Assembly: GCF_018687895.1 (NCBI RefSeq)
Contig: NZ_CP061307.1
Span: 1,695,948 to 1,759,947, forward strand
DNA length: 64,000 bases
Direction of reading: 5' to 3'
Source: Polynucleobacter sp. JS-JIR-II-50
Lineage (GTDB): Bacteria; Pseudomonadota; Gammaproteobacteria; Burkholderiales; Burkholderiaceae
The notes under the pieces: generated by a model
The model's input: only the letters and a program-made list of their open reading frames with translations
The model's database searches: none
Told to the model about the DNA's origin: nothing
Made by a program: the position numbers and the translations under genes
Shown: one piece after another, positions 5,706 to 16,167 of the stretch
Layout: each line of letters opens with the position of its first letter
Position numbering within the stretch: position 1 is the stretch's first letter

Positions 5706-8258
5706 TCAATCTTCTTCGAGGAAGGTCTTGAGTTTGTCGCTACGGCTTGGGTGACGCATTTTTCTCAGGGCCTTAGCTTCAATCTGACGGATACGCTCAC
5801 GAGTCACGTCAAACTGTTTGCCGACTTCTTCGAGGGTGTGATCAGTGCTCATCTCAACACCAAAGCGCATACGCAATACTTTTGCTTCACGTGGTGTCAA
5901 TGAATCCAGAACGTCTTTCACCACATCGCGCATAGAGTCATGTAATGCCGCTTCAGCTGGAGCCAATGTGTTGCCGTCTTCAATGAAATCACCTAAATGA
6001 GAATCTTCATCGTCACCAATTGGTGTCTCCATGGAGATAGGCTCTTTAGCAATCTTCATGATCTTACGAATCTTGTCTTCAGGAATCTCCATCTTCAGTG
6101 CCAAAGTTGCTGCATCTGGCTCATGACCAGTTTCTTGCAAGATCTGACGGCTGATACGGTTCATCTTGTTGATCGTCTCGATCATGTGAACAGGGATACG
6201 AATTGTACGGGCCTGGTCAGCGATAGAGCGAGTAATCGCCTGACGAATCCACCATGTTGCATAGGTAGAGAACTTATAACCACGACGGTATTCAAACTTA
6301 TCTACCGCCTTCATCAAGCCAATGTTGCCTTCTTGAATCAAGTCCAAGAACTGCAGGCCACGGTTGGTGTATTTCTTAGCGATGGAGATTACCAAACGTA
6401 AGTTGGCTACTGTCATCTCACGTTTCGCTTCACGGGCACGCTTCTCGCCAGCGATCATCTGCTTGTTTACTTCTTTTAATTCTGGAAGTGGAATAACAAC
6501 ATTCTTCTGAATATCAATCAACTTTTGCTGAAGTTCTTGGATGGCCGGAACGTTACGCTCCAAGAGCGCGCTGTAAGGCTTGTTCTCTTTGAGCAACTTC
6601 TCAGTCCAAGTCAAATTCATAGACATCTTAGGGAAGTCTTTTAATACTTCACTACGATTGACGCCGACTTTGTCTACCAACAAGCTAACGATGCCACGCT
6701 CAAGTTTCCATACTTGGTCTACTTGTGAGCGCATGGTGTCGCATAACTTCTCGACGCTCTTCGCTGTCAAACGGAAACCAAGTAACTCAGCGCGAATTGC
6801 TTCTTGTGCCTTCAGATACGCAGGGCAGTTATAACCATCCTTATCAAACGCACGGCGCATCTTGTCGGCTTGTGTGCGTACGATTGCAAACTTCTCTAAA
6901 GAAATCTGCTTCAACTCTTCTAATTGCTTAGCGTTAGCCGTTGCAGCGCCACCACCGCCACCGCCGCCTTCATCTTCACCACCGTCGTCTTCACCCTCTT
7001 CGGCATCCGGATCAACTTCTGGCTCTTCAGGTCCAAGCTTAATATCTTCTGCGTTAGGATCAACTAGACCATCAACAAACTGGTCAATCTCCATCTCGCC
7101 ACTAGCGATCTTGTCAACGTTGCTCATAATCTCAGCAATCGTTACTGGGCAAGCAGCCAAAGCCATCACCATATCTTTGAGGCCGGCCTCAATCTTCTTC
7201 GCAATGACGATCTCGCCTTCGCGAGTCAGCAAATCAACTGTACCCATCTCACGCATGTACATACGTACTGGATCGGTAGTGCGTCCAAATTCTGAATCTA
7301 CTGTAGATAAAGCAGCTTCAGCCTTTTCTTCAGCCTCTTCTTCGGAAGCTGCAGCTTCTGTGTTGTCAGACAGAATTAAGGTTTCAGCATCAGGTGCTTG
7401 TTCGTAAACAGTAATGCCGATGTCGTTGAGCAAGCTAATCAAGGTTTCTAATGCGTCCGCATCAGACAACTCGTCAGACATCACGTCATTCATCTCACCA
7501 TGGGTTAAATAGCCCTTGGACATACCCATCTTGATCAAGGTCTTCAAGCGTGCACGACGTAATTCTTGCTGCTCTTCAGTACCCAACTGCTGTGCTGCGA
7601 ATTCTTTTAAAAGCGCCTTCTCTTTAGCCTTACGCTCACGCGCTTTTTGACGATCCGTTAATACTGGCTCTGCATTTTCCGCAGGGGCATCCGCCTTTGC
7701 TTTACGGCCACGCTTCTTTTCATCTTCAGCTACTGGCGCCTCAACTTCAGCAACCTTGGCTTTTTTATCTTTGGTTTCTTTTACTTCTTTAATTGGTTCA
7801 GCCTTAGGTGCAGGTGCAGCTTTACCTTTTTTTAGCGGCTCAACTTTGACTTCTGCTTTTGCTGCTTTTACAGGGGCTTTGGCAACTGGCTTAGCAGGTA
7901 CTTTTGCCGCTGGCTTTGCAACTGCTTTTGTTGGTTTTGCTGGTGCTTTAGCCGCAACCTTAGGTGCTGGCTTTGAGACAGCCTTCACTGGCTTAACTGG
8001 TGCTTTAGCTTTTGGGGCTGGCTTAGCTGGAGCTTTCGCTTTCGGCGCTGGTTTAGCAGCAACTTTTACTGGCTTAGCAGGAGCTTTCGCTTTTGGGGCC
8101 GGCTTAGCTGGTGCCTTTGCTTTAGAAACTGGTTTGGCTGCAGCCTTTACTGGCTTAGCTGGAGCTTTTGCTTTAGCCGCTGGTTTTGCAGCAGCTTTTA
8201 CTGGTTTAGCTGGAGCTTTCGCTTTTGGAGCTGGTTTTTTGGTCTTGGTATTCGGCAT
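5706..8258 (-). CDS. rpoD: RNA polymerase primary sigma factor, sigma-70
   Basis: 850 residues, much longer than E. coli RpoD (613). Order: a Lys/Ala/Pro repeat region (about residues 5-145), a charged linker, region 1.1 (about 220-300), region 1.2 ([11 protein letters not shown] near 329), an acidic non-conserved insert with a run of glycines near 433, region 2 including the -10-binding helix ([16 protein letters not shown], near 673), region 3, and region 4.2 with its helix-turn-helix ([14 protein letters not shown], near 815). It directs core RNA polymerase to housekeeping promoters. Last protein gene of the rpsU-yqeY-dnaG-rpoD cluster, with its own 234-bp upstream gap. The extension is typical in kind for Burkholderiales, though large. 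Confidence 0.97.
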   Translation of the reverse strand: MPNTKTKKPAPKAKAPAKPVKAAAKPAAKAKAPAKPVKAAAKPVSKAKAPAKPAPKAKAPAKPVKVAAKPAPKAKAPAKPAPKAKAPVKPVKAVSKPAPKVAAKAPAKPTKAVAKPAAKVPAKPVAKAPVKAAKAEVKVEPLKKGKAAPAPKAEPIKEVKETKDKKAKVAEVEAPVAEDEKKRGRKAKADAPAENAEPVLTDRQKARERKAKEKALLKEFAAQQLGTEEQQELRRARLKTLIKMGMSKGYLTHGEMNDVMSDELSDADALETLISLLNDIGITVYEQAPDAETLILSDNTEAAASEEEAEEKAEAALSTVDSEFGRTTDPVRMYMREMGTVDLLTREGEIVIAKKIEAGLKDMVMALAACPVTIAEIMSNVDKIASGEMEIDQFVDGLVDPNAEDIKLGPEEPEVDPDAEEGEDDGGEDEGGGGGGGAATANAKQLEELKQISLEKFAIVRTQADKMRRAFDKDGYNCPAYLKAQEAIRAELLGFRLTAKSVEKLCDTMRSQVDQVWKLERGIVSLLVDKVGVNRSEVLKDFPKMSMNLTWTEKLLKENKPYSALLERNVPAIQELQQKLIDIQKNVVIPLPELKEVNKQMIAGEKRAREAKREMTVANLRLVISIAKKYTNRGLQFLDLIQEGNIGLMKAVDKFEYRRGYKFSTYATWWIRQAITRSIADQARTIRIPVHMIETINKMNRISRQILQETGHEPDAATLALKMEIPEDKIRKIMKIAKEPISMETPIGDDEDSHLGDFIEDGNTLAPAEAALHDSMRDVVKDVLDSLTPREAKVLRMRFGVEMSTDHTLEEVGKQFDVTRERIRQIEAKALRKMRHPSRSDKLKTFLEED
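7825..8240 (-). repeat. Lys/Ala/Pro repeat region in rpoD
   Basis: In-frame degenerate repeats encoding units such as [15 protein letters not shown], roughly 10-15 residues each, over about 140 codons. The DNA repeats are imperfect at synonymous sites. The product resembles histone H1-like AlgP/PhaF tails and should be disordered and strongly basic. Confidence 0.85.
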
Positions 8259-8403
8259 TTATTAGCACTTACTCACATTACTGTTATTGATATCGACTGA
8301 TGAAACACAGCCCCGTAGTAATTCACTTACCCACTTACCCCAAATTTCATCAAAATAAAGCGCAAGTGGCTGAATTAAATCGGTTTTTTCTTGGGAACAG
8401 AGG

Positions 8404-8409
8404 ATTATA
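8404..8409 (-). promoter_or_regulatory. Possible rpoD promoter -10
   Basis: A perfect TATAAT on the minus strand about 146 bp before the rpoD start, inside the 234-bp gap between dnaG and rpoD. No good -35 lies at the right distance, so this is tentative. It would give rpoD a private promoter with a leader of about 140 nt. Confidence 0.35.
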
Positions 8410-8492
8410 GTCGATTGCGACTTTTTTACCCCCGCATCACCTAAAAATATGGGGTAATTTTGAGAGTTTTCTAGGGGTGTTTCAGTAAATTC

Positions 8493-10460
8493 TTAGGAGA
8501 ATTTCAGCTTTTCGCCCAATTCCCGATAACGGGCCTTGTCTTGCTCGGAAGCGGTGCTTCCAGAGATCTTTTGGGCGATTTCAGTCATTTCTTGCTTGAG
8601 ATGGGTTAATTCCAGCTTTTTGAATGCCCCCTCAAGATCGGCGGCTGCACCCTCTAACTCCAAATCAGAACCCATTACCCGATTTCTCAGGACCTCATAC
8701 AGAGGAGCCAACTCACTATGAGAGAGTTGATCTTGGAACATGGCAAATGCGCCGGCACCAGCGATCGCTGGTTTATTACCTTCGCCCGGAATCAGCTCAA
8801 CCAAGTCACACTGTGACAATAGATCTTGCATCAAAGCATGGGCCTTTACAGATCTTTGCTCTGCCGCCTTCAATGCAAGCGCGCGCTTGTTCGAATCCAA
8901 AGCTTTACCTAAATGCGGAAACTGAATAATCACTCGCAGCATTTGCTCCGCTAAATCCGTTGGCGCTTTGGGTGGCTCGATATTTTGAGTGGCAACCCGT
9001 TTTGCGGAACCTTTGGATGCTTGCCAAGGCGCACCTTGACGATTGCCATTACTTGCGTAGGTATTTGAATTATTTTGATTACCTTGGCCGCCTTGCGTTC
9101 TTGCTTGCATTGGTTGATACGTAGTTTGACGAACCGGTGCAGGCGCTACTGTTAAACCACAAAATGCTTCTAGTTCCGCAGGGGTGGTATTGGTACGAAT
9201 CGCGAGCTCACGCAAAATTTGCGTACGCAAAGCAATGGGAGGCATCGACAGTAAAAGCGGCTTAGCGGCATGATGGGTATAGGCTCGACCTTCTGGGGTA
9301 GTTTGCTCGTGACCCTCACTAACAACCTTAAAGAAGAAGCTAGAGATAGACATCGCCTCTTTAATCACCTTCTCAAAAGCGGGTGCACCATAAGCACGAA
9401 CATAGCTATCAGGGTCATGCTCTGTCGGTAAGAATAAGAAACGAATTTCTTTATCGTCTGACATGAGTGGCAAACATGCTTCAAGTGCACGCTGTGCAGC
9501 ACGTTGACCAGCGGAGTCACCGTCAAATGAGAAAACTACTTTATCGGTTTGTCTAAGCAGCATGCGCACATGGTTTGCAGTACAAGCCGTGCCTAGAGTA
9601 GCAACCGCATTAGGGAATCCCAATTGCGCTAAGGCAACAACATCCATATAACCTTCGCACACCAAAACATATTCCTGGGCACGAATCGCTTGTCTTGCCT
9701 CAAACAAACCGTAGAGCGTATTACCTTTTGAGAACAATGGAGTCTCAGGAGAATTTAAATACTTAGGTTCACCTTGATCCAAAATCCGTCCACCAAAACC
9801 AATGGTTTGACCTTTGGGATTGCGAATAGGAAACATAATACGGTCACGGAAACGGTCGTAGCGCTTTACATTTGCACCTTCAGACTGCTCACCCTGAATC
9901 AGTAAGCCGCCCTCGAGCAAGGTCTTGGCAACTTCATCATTAGAGTAGGTGCCAAATACTGCTTCAAGACCTTGCCAGCCGTCAGGCGCATAACCTAAGG
10001 CATAACGCTTAGCAATCTCACCGGTAAGTCCGCGGCCCTTTAAATACTCGACCGCCCTGGTATTGCCTTTGAGTTGTTGGCGATACCAATCTGCAGCAGT
10101 GCTCATCACCTCACTCAATGCCATTGCTTGCTGCTGTCTCGCTACATCATTTGCAGTGCGCTCTTCACGAGGCACATCCAAGCCTGCGGAACGCGCAAGA
10201 TCTTCAATAGCATCCACATATCCAAGTCCGGAATACTCCATTAAGAAACTAATGGCAGAGCCATGGGCGCCGCAACCAAAGCAGTGATAAAACTGTTTAG
10301 TAGGCGATACCGAAAATGAGGGAGACTTCTCTGAATGAAACGGGCACAAACCCTGAAAGTTCGCACCCGCTTTTTTTAACTTAACGTGCTGCCCAACCAC
10401 ATCAACGATATCAACCCGATTTAAAAGATCGGCAATGAAGGATTGTGGGATGAGCGCCAT
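8493..10460 (-). CDS. dnaG: DNA primase
   Basis: 655 residues. N-terminal CHC2 zinc finger: Cys39, His42, Cys60 and Cys63 (CPFH...HCFGC). Catalytic core with the Toprim fold, acidic motif VCEGYMD near residue 268 and the SFDGDSAGQRA motif. A Gln/Asn-rich linker near 450-490 leads to the C-terminal helicase-binding domain, which docks on DnaB. It makes RNA primers at the replication fork. The N-terminus aligns well with E. coli DnaG, supporting the ATG at 10460. It lies between yqeY and rpoD on the same strand. Confidence 0.97.
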   Translation of the reverse strand: MALIPQSFIADLLNRVDIVDVVGQHVKLKKAGANFQGLCPFHSEKSPSFSVSPTKQFYHCFGCGAHGSAISFLMEYSGLGYVDAIEDLARSAGLDVPREERTANDVARQQQAMALSEVMSTAADWYRQQLKGNTRAVEYLKGRGLTGEIAKRYALGYAPDGWQGLEAVFGTYSNDEVAKTLLEGGLLIQGEQSEGANVKRYDRFRDRIMFPIRNPKGQTIGFGGRILDQGEPKYLNSPETPLFSKGNTLYGLFEARQAIRAQEYVLVCEGYMDVVALAQLGFPNAVATLGTACTANHVRMLLRQTDKVVFSFDGDSAGQRAAQRALEACLPLMSDDKEIRFLFLPTEHDPDSYVRAYGAPAFEKVIKEAMSISSFFFKVVSEGHEQTTPEGRAYTHHAAKPLLLSMPPIALRTQILRELAIRTNTTPAELEAFCGLTVAPAPVRQTTYQPMQARTQGGQGNQNNSNTYASNGNRQGAPWQASKGSAKRVATQNIEPPKAPTDLAEQMLRVIIQFPHLGKALDSNKRALALKAAEQRSVKAHALMQDLLSQCDLVELIPGEGNKPAIAGAGAFAMFQDQLSHSELAPLYEVLRNRVMGSDLELEGAAADLEGAFKKLELTHLKQEMTEIAQKISGSTASEQDKARYRELGEKLKFS

Positions 10461-10509
10461 GTAGCCAGTATGAAAGGATTTTGCTTTCTTAGCTAGCCAC
10501 TGAAATTAC

Positions 10510-10956
10510 TTACTTCGCCAATGCGGCTTTTACCAAGCCAGATACTTTACCCATATCTGCCTTGCCAGCCAATTGACCCTTAAGTACACCAATGACCTTA
10601 CCCATATCCTGTGGGCCTGCAGCGCCAGTCGAAGCAACGGCAGCAGCTACTGCAGCCTCTACTTCAGCATCGGATAACTGCGCAGGCAAGTAGGTTTGCA
10701 AAATCACCATCTCAGCAGCTTCAATCGCCACTAAATCGGCGCGATTAGCTTTTTCAAACTGAGAGATCGAATCTTTACGTTGCTTAATCATTTTTTCAAC
10801 AGTCGCAATTACGCCAGCATCGTCAACCACAATACGCTCATCAACTTCGCGTTGCTTAATCGCCGCCAACAAAAGACGAATCGCTCCAAGGCGCTCAACT
10901 TCTTTAGCGCGCATAGCGTTTTTCATATCTTCGGTGATTTGATCTTTTAGACTCAT
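10510..10956 (-). CDS. GatB/YqeY domain protein
   Basis: 148 residues, the normal length of the stand-alone GatB/YqeY family: MSLKDQITEDMKNAMRAKE opening, then a helical domain ending in a GKVIGVLKGQLAGKADMGKV segment. The domain matches the tail of the GatB subunit of tRNA-dependent amidotransferase and may bind tRNA; the cellular role of the free protein is unsettled. It sits between rpsU and dnaG, the usual place in many proteobacteria. Confidence 0.93.
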   Translation of the reverse strand: MSLKDQITEDMKNAMRAKEVERLGAIRLLLAAIKQREVDERIVVDDAGVIATVEKMIKQRKDSISQFEKANRADLVAIEAAEMVILQTYLPAQLSDAEVEAAVAAAVASTGAAGPQDMGKVIGVLKGQLAGKADMGKVSGLVKAALAK

Positions 10957-11009
10957 GGCTTTATTCCTGATGTTGAATATAAAACGTCGAACATTTAATA
11001 ATGGTGATT

Positions 11010-11050
11010 AAAAAGCAAAAACCCGCTGCGTTTCACCGTCAGCGGGTTTC
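11010..11050 (-). terminator. Terminator/attenuator between rpsU and yqeY
   Basis: Minus-strand stem AACCCGCTG/CAGCGGGTT (about 11041-11050 and 11020-11028), with T-rich sequence TTTTTGCTTTTT after it. It lies 35 bp after the rpsU stop. A terminator at the same place in E. coli lowers dnaG and rpoD expression relative to rpsU; the same role is inferred here. Confidence 0.85.
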
Positions 11051-11084
11051 AAAGCCTCTCGGTGAGGAGAGCTTTTAAATTCTA

Positions 11085-11297
11085 TTAGTAAAGCTTCTTA
11101 GGCAACATTTGGCTGCGAATACGCTTGTAATGGCGCTTAGCAGCTGCGGCCTTCTTACGCTTACGTTCAGCCGTTGGCTTCTCGTAGAACTCGCGTGCTC
11201 GCAAGTCTGTCAAAAGGCCATTCTTTTCAATGGTGCGCTTAAAACGGCGCAATGCCACTTCAAATGGTTCGTTTTCGCGGAGGCGGACTGTAGTCAT
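11085..11297 (-). CDS. rpsU: 30S ribosomal protein S21
   Basis: 70 residues, the typical length, opening [20 protein letters not shown] and ending in a very basic tail ([17 protein letters not shown]). S21 is a late-assembling protein of the small subunit near the anti-Shine-Dalgarno end of 16S rRNA. First gene of the macromolecular-synthesis operon, divergent from tsaD with a 77-bp gap that must hold both promoters. Confidence 0.97.
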   Translation of the reverse strand: MTTVRLRENEPFEVALRRFKRTIEKNGLLTDLRAREFYEKPTAERKRKKAAAAKRHYKRIRSQMLPKKLY

Positions 11298-11374
11298 ACT
11301 TATTTAACTCGTATATGCTCGATAGATATCGAAAAATTAACTGAATTGCGATTCTAGCACGGCTAAGTAAAAAA

Positions 11375-12448
11375 ATGATTGTTTTAGGAATAGAAACTTC
11401 TTGTGACGAGACCGGGGTGGCTTTATACAACACCACGCCTTGGGAAGACGGTAAACCGGCCTTCCAGGGCATATTGGGCCAGGGCTTGCACTCCCAGATC
11501 GCCATGCACCGGGACTATGGGGGCGTTGTCCCCGAATTAGCCTCCCGCGACCACATTCGTCGTGTTTTACCGCTCTTAGACCAGTCCTTAGCCCAATCTG
11601 GCCTCAAATTGGCCGATATTGATGCCGTGGCATTTACTCAGGGGCCCGGATTGGCTGGCGCCCTCCTAGTTGGAAGCGCTTTTGCTAAATCCCTAGCCCA
11701 AGGCCTTAATTTACCGTCTATAGGGGTACATCACCTCGAAGGACACCTTCTTTCCCCGCTTTTGGGTCAAACAGCACCTCAATTTCCCTTTATTGCCCTA
11801 CTGGTATCTGGTGGCCACACGCAACTCATGAAGGTCTCTGGGATTGGTCAATACGAACTGCTTGGCGAAACCTTGGATGACGCGGCAGGAGAGGCATTTG
11901 ATAAGACGGCTAAATTACTCGGCTTGGATTACCCCGGTGGCGCAGCTATTTCTAAATTGGCAGAGCAAGGTCGCCCAGGCATTTTTGATTTACCAAAACC
12001 CATGCTGCACTCTGGCGATTTAGATTTTTCTTTCTCGGGATTAAAGACGGCCGTCCTCAATCAAGTGAAAAAGTTTGCAGAAAAAAATATTGCGAATCCT
12101 TCGGAGGTCGCACAATTTCATGCGGATCTTGCCAGAAGCTTTGTTGACTCGATCGTAGCGGTTCTTGTCAGTAAGTCAGAAAAAGCGCTCAAGCAAACGG
12201 GTTGTAAACATTTAGTGCTCGCAGGTGGCGTTGGTGCCAATTTGCAACTACGTGCTGCGCTCAATGACAAAGCAAAACGCAATGGCTTTGAAGTACATTA
12301 CCCACCGCTTGAACTCTGCACCGATAACGGCGTGATGATTGCTTTTGCTGGAGCGCTACGCATGATCGAAAAAAATAATGGCTCCACAACATCTGGAGCC
12401 TTTGATATCAAACCCCGCTGGGATTTGCAAAGCAATAATCTGAAATAG
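11375..12448 (+). CDS. tsaD: tRNA threonylcarbamoyladenosine synthase subunit TsaD
   Basis: 357 residues of the Kae1/Gcp ASKHA family. The N-terminal [13 protein letters not shown] and the metal-ligand motif HHLEGH near residue 118 are clear, as are LVSGGHTQ and the C-terminal [10 protein letters not shown]. With TsaB, TsaE and TsaC it makes the t6A modification at position 37 of tRNAs that read ANN codons. Its targets include tRNA-Ile(CAU), whose A37 lies directly after the intron insertion point at 5210/5211. It converges with folE2, 12 bp apart. Confidence 0.97.
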   Translation: MIVLGIETSCDETGVALYNTTPWEDGKPAFQGILGQGLHSQIAMHRDYGGVVPELASRDHIRRVLPLLDQSLAQSGLKLADIDAVAFTQGPGLAGALLVGSAFAKSLAQGLNLPSIGVHHLEGHLLSPLLGQTAPQFPFIALLVSGGHTQLMKVSGIGQYELLGETLDDAAGEAFDKTAKLLGLDYPGGAAISKLAEQGRPGIFDLPKPMLHSGDLDFSFSGLKTAVLNQVKKFAEKNIANPSEVAQFHADLARSFVDSIVAVLVSKSEKALKQTGCKHLVLAGGVGANLQLRAALNDKAKRNGFEVHYPPLELCTDNGVMIAFAGALRMIEKNNGSTTSGAFDIKPRWDLQSNNLK

Positions 12449-12460
12449 ACTGATTGCTTG

Positions 12461-13306
12461 TTATTTCTGATGACTGATTCTGGCGAATGCGCTGTGGTTG
12501 TGGATAGATTCAAAGTTCTCAGCCTCCACCACAAAAGAGCGAATACGCTGATCTGCCTTGAGATTGCCGGCCACATCACGCACTAAGTCTTCGACGAACT
12601 TTGGGTTGCTATAAGAATGTTCGGTAACCCACTTCTCATCAGGACGTTTCAGCAATCCCCATAACTCACTAGAAGCTTCACTTTCAGCAGCGGCAACTAA
12701 ATCTTCCACCGTCATCTGCGTCTCGGAATCCAATACCACCGTCATAGTGACGTGTGAACGTTGATTATGCGCACCGAACTCAGAAATCTCTTTTGAGCAA
12801 GGGCACAAACTCATTACTGGAACTTGTGCACGCAAACCCAATTCAACGTCAGCAGCGCTCGTTGAATTTTGCTTCCCTGTTGCCATCCACGTGACTTCGT
12901 AATCCATCAAGCTTTCTACACCAGAAACCGGTGCCGCTTTTTTAACGAAGTGCGTATAAGTAAATTGCACGTGGCCTTCTTTAGCATCGAGCAAAGGCAA
13001 CATATCGCGTACTAAGGCAACAATGGTCGCACTATCCACAGCCGCATCTTGTTTTTGGAGAAGCGCCATGAATCGAGACATGTGCGTACCCTTTATATGG
13101 GCGGGCAATGCCACATCCATCTCAAAAGTTCCAACCGATGGAAAGTTACCTGTCTTGCTACGAATGGTCAGTGGATGACGTACGCCACGAATACCAACTT
13201 GCTCAATAGGCAGTGCGCGCTCATCCAAAGTGGATTGCACGTCAGGCATTGCGCTGGCTTTCAGAAACGCGGGATTCAAGTCATTCATGGCTCTATTTTC
13301 AGGCAA
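12461..13306 (-). CDS. folE2: GTP cyclohydrolase I type IB (FolE2)
   Basis: 281 residues. The motif CPCSKEISEFGAHNQRSH near residue 166 contains the catalytic Cys and metal ligands typical of GCYH-IB, which accepts metals other than zinc. It converts GTP to 7,8-dihydroneopterin triphosphate for folate and 7-deazaguanine (queuosine) synthesis. It starts 7 bp after the dxs stop and is probably co-transcribed with dxs. Alternative annotation: MptA-like, but length and motif favour FolE2. Confidence 0.95.
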   Translation of the reverse strand: MPENRAMNDLNPAFLKASAMPDVQSTLDERALPIEQVGIRGVRHPLTIRSKTGNFPSVGTFEMDVALPAHIKGTHMSRFMALLQKQDAAVDSATIVALVRDMLPLLDAKEGHVQFTYTHFVKKAAPVSGVESLMDYEVTWMATGKQNSTSAADVELGLRAQVPVMSLCPCSKEISEFGAHNQRSHVTMTVVLDSETQMTVEDLVAAAESEASSELWGLLKRPDEKWVTEHSYSNPKFVEDLVRDVAGNLKADQRIRSFVVEAENFESIHNHSAFARISHQK

Positions 13307-13313
13307 AACGGGC

Positions 13314-15215
13314 TTATTTGCCTACAAGCGCTGAATTTACAGTCAAAATTGCTGGAAAACGCTGTTTGATGGAATTGGCAACACCCTCAACGTCCAAGCC
13401 GCACTTGGTCATCAGCAGGCTGTAGTCACCATGCTCGATAAATTGATCAGGAAGACCTAATTGCAGGAGGGGTTTATGAATACCGAGATTCGAGAGTGCC
13501 TCTAAACAAGCGCTGCCTGCACCGCCGGCAATAGCCCCATCCTCAATCGTCACAAAATAATCATGATCGGCTGCTAACGATTGGATGAGGTCCACATCGA
13601 GCGGCTTCACAAAGCGCATATTGGCCACCGTTGCATTAATCCCTTCGGCCACTTCGAGCGCCGGGTAGAGCAAAGTGCCAAACGCTAATATCGCCACGCG
13701 CTGACCAGCAGGTGCAGTGGATTTGCGACGAATCTCACCCTTACCGAATGGCAAAGTACGCAATTCTTTAGACGGAATAGCGCCAACACCTGCGCCACGC
13801 GGGTAGCGAACTGCGCTTGGATGCGGCTGATGAAAAGCTGTAGTTAATAAGTCGCGGCATTCAGATTCATCAGCCGGTGTCATTACCAGCATGTTCGGAA
13901 TACAACGCAAGAATGGAATGTCATAAGCGCCAGCATGGGTGGCGCCATCAGCACCAACGAGACCAGCACGATCTAATGCAAACAATACTGGTAAGTCTTG
14001 TATCGCCACATCATGAATCAGTTGGTCATACGCGCGCTGCAAGAAGGTAGAGTAAATCGCTACCACTGGCTTCATTCCTTCACATGCCATACCGGCTGCA
14101 AAAGTGACCGCGTGCTGCTCAGCAATACCTACGTCGTAGTAACGCTTAGGGAAACTCTTCTCAAACTCTACTAAGCCGGAACCTTCTCGCATTGCTGGAG
14201 TAATGCCAACCAATAAAGGATCTGCGTGCGCCATGTCGCACAACCACTCACCAAATACTTGAGTGAAAGTTTTTTTGCTAGCAGCTGTTTTTTTGACACC
14301 CTCTTCAGGGTTAAATTTACTGGGACCGTGATACAGCACAGGATCTGCTTCAGCCAACTCATAACCCTGACCTTTTTTAGTCACTACATGCAAGAACTGC
14401 GGACCACGGCCTTCTAAAGCTAAGCGACGCACGTTCTGCAGCATCGGAATCAAGGCGTCTAAGTCATGACCATCAATCGGGCCGAAATAATTAAAGCCAA
14501 ACTCTTGGAAGATCGTTGATGGAGAAACCATCCCTTTAGCATGATCCTCAAGGCGTTTTGCAAATTCACGTAAAGGGGGCGCAATTGATAAAACACTATC
14601 AATACCTTTTTTAGTTGCCGAATATATATTGCCGCTGAGTAATCTAGCCAGGTGGCGATTAAGCGCACCCACGGCAGGCGAGATCGACATGTCGTTGTCG
14701 TTCAGAATCACTACGAGCGGTAAGTCGTCATACACGCCAGCATTGTTCATGGCTTCGAAAGCCATACCACCGGTCATCGCACTATCGCCAATCACTGCTA
14801 CAGCTACATGTCGTTCGCCTTTAGTTTGAAACGCACGCGCCATACCCATTGCTGCAGAAATACTAGTGGATGAATGACCGGTACCAAAAGCATCAAACTC
14901 ACTTTCAGAGCGATGCGGAAAACCTGATAGGCCTTTGTACTGACGCAAGCTTCCCATACGTTCACGACGACCAGTCAGAATCTTATGTGGGTAACTTTGA
15001 TGCCCAACATCCCAAACGATGCGATCGTCTGGGGTATCAAATACGTAGTGCAAAGCAATAGATAGCTCCACTGTTCCCAAGTTGGACGACAGATGTCCGC
15101 CCGTCTTAGATACGGAATCCAAAACAAACTCGCGCAACTCATCCGCTAAAACCGGTAGCTCTTCGCGGGAGAGTTTTTTGAGATCATCGGGGGAATTAAT
15201 GGAATGTAAAGTCAT
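13314..15215 (-). CDS. dxs: 1-deoxy-D-xylulose-5-phosphate synthase
   Basis: 633 residues, three-domain transketolase-like enzyme. It has the thiamine-diphosphate motif [18 protein letters not shown] near residue 145, the proton-relay segment [15 protein letters not shown], and the [15 protein letters not shown] block. It condenses pyruvate and glyceraldehyde 3-phosphate, the first step of the MEP isoprenoid pathway. With ispA and xseB upstream and folE2 downstream it forms a same-strand cluster; ispH, the last MEP enzyme, is at 46497. Confidence 0.97.
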   Translation of the reverse strand: MTLHSINSPDDLKKLSREELPVLADELREFVLDSVSKTGGHLSSNLGTVELSIALHYVFDTPDDRIVWDVGHQSYPHKILTGRRERMGSLRQYKGLSGFPHRSESEFDAFGTGHSSTSISAAMGMARAFQTKGERHVAVAVIGDSAMTGGMAFEAMNNAGVYDDLPLVVILNDNDMSISPAVGALNRHLARLLSGNIYSATKKGIDSVLSIAPPLREFAKRLEDHAKGMVSPSTIFQEFGFNYFGPIDGHDLDALIPMLQNVRRLALEGRGPQFLHVVTKKGQGYELAEADPVLYHGPSKFNPEEGVKKTAASKKTFTQVFGEWLCDMAHADPLLVGITPAMREGSGLVEFEKSFPKRYYDVGIAEQHAVTFAAGMACEGMKPVVAIYSTFLQRAYDQLIHDVAIQDLPVLFALDRAGLVGADGATHAGAYDIPFLRCIPNMLVMTPADESECRDLLTTAFHQPHPSAVRYPRGAGVGAIPSKELRTLPFGKGEIRRKSTAPAGQRVAILAFGTLLYPALEVAEGINATVANMRFVKPLDVDLIQSLAADHDYFVTIEDGAIAGGAGSACLEALSNLGIHKPLLQLGLPDQFIEHGDYSLLMTKCGLDVEGVANSIKQRFPAILTVNSALVGK

Positions 15216-15270
15216 TGAATCTAAATTATCTGTACCGATGAATTTCTCTTGTATTTAACTTGCATCTTTC

Positions 15271-16167
15271 TTACTTGCCGCGATTGACAACCAAGAGAGC
15301 CAAATCTTTTAATGCTTGTCCAGATGCGCCGAAACTATCTAAGCTAGTAATTGCTGCTTCTTGCAACCCCTTAGCCTGCTTCTGTGCATAGTCTAAACCC
15401 ATCAAGGTCACATAGGTCGGCTTATTGGCAGCGGCATCCTTGCCGGCCGTCTTCCCCAAGGTTTGACTATCCGCAGTGGCATCCAGCACATCATCCACAA
15501 TCTGGAACGCCAATCCAAGGGACTTTGAGTAATTTGCCAGGTGCGCCATTTGCGTTGGATTTAGGTGGGCAGCAATACCGCCTAATTCCACGGCGCATGA
15601 CAACAGGGCACCTGTCTTCATAGCATGCATTTGCTTTAGCCCATTCAGATCTAATTTCTTGCCAACACTTTCTAAATCAATTGCCTGACCACCCGCCATG
15701 CCGCGTGAGCCAGAGGCAGCCGCTAATGCAGAAATCATGTTGAGGCGAACTTGCGCATCGCCATTTGCATTGGCCAAAATTTCAAAAGCGCGCGTTTGTA
15801 ATGCATCGCCAACCAGCAATGCTGTTGCTTCATCAAAAGCTTTGTGCACTGTCGGACGACCACGACGCAAGTCATCATCATCCATGCATGGCAAATCATC
15901 GTGTACCAATGAATAAGCATGAATACATTCAATTGCTACGGCCGCAGCATCTAATGCTTCGCTACTTTCTGTGTTTTCGCCAAGTTGACCTGCGGCATAA
16001 ACCAATAAGGGGCGAATACGCTTGCCGCCACCTTGCGCTGCGTAACGCATAGCATCATGTAAACGATGCGGCGTAGTTTGGGCGGAATCGAGCAAGCGAT
16101 CTAAAGCCAACTCAGTTCGCTCGGAGTGAGAAGTAATCCACTCCTGAAATTGAAAAGCAGCGCCCAA
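15271..16167 (-). CDS. ispA: Farnesyl diphosphate synthase (polyprenyl synthetase)
   Basis: 298 residues, usual for IspA. Both aspartate-rich motifs are present: DDLPCMDDDDLRRG (first) and DDVLD (second), as well as GGGKRIRPLL for diphosphate binding. It builds C15 farnesyl diphosphate from IPP and DMAPP for ubiquinone and undecaprenyl synthesis. It begins immediately after the xseB stop and is followed by dxs, the common xseB-ispA-dxs order. Confidence 0.96.
   Translation of the reverse strand: MGAAFQFQEWITSHSERTELALDRLLDSAQTTPHRLHDAMRYAAQGGGKRIRPLLVYAAGQLGENTESSEALDAAAVAIECIHAYSLVHDDLPCMDDDDLRRGRPTVHKAFDEATALLVGDALQTRAFEILANANGDAQVRLNMISALAAASGSRGMAGGQAIDLESVGKKLDLNGLKQMHAMKTGALLSCAVELGGIAAHLNPTQMAHLANYSKSLGLAFQIVDDVLDATADSQTLGKTAGKDAAANKPTYVTLMGLDYAQKQAKGLQEAAITSLDSFGASGQALKDLALLVVNRGK

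Noticed and set aside
6862-7407. 181-codon plus-strand frame rich in Ser/Pro
   Set aside because: Antisense to the conserved sigma factor frame, with composition explained by the acidic/glycine insert.
7825-8240. Repeats as a CRISPR array
   Set aside because: The repeats are in-frame, imperfect, lack unique spacers and encode the RpoD tail. No CRISPR array is seen anywhere in the window.
7756-8265. 169-codon plus-strand frame rich in Ala/Gly/Phe
   Set aside because: Antisense shadow of the rpoD Lys/Ala/Pro repeat; low complexity only.
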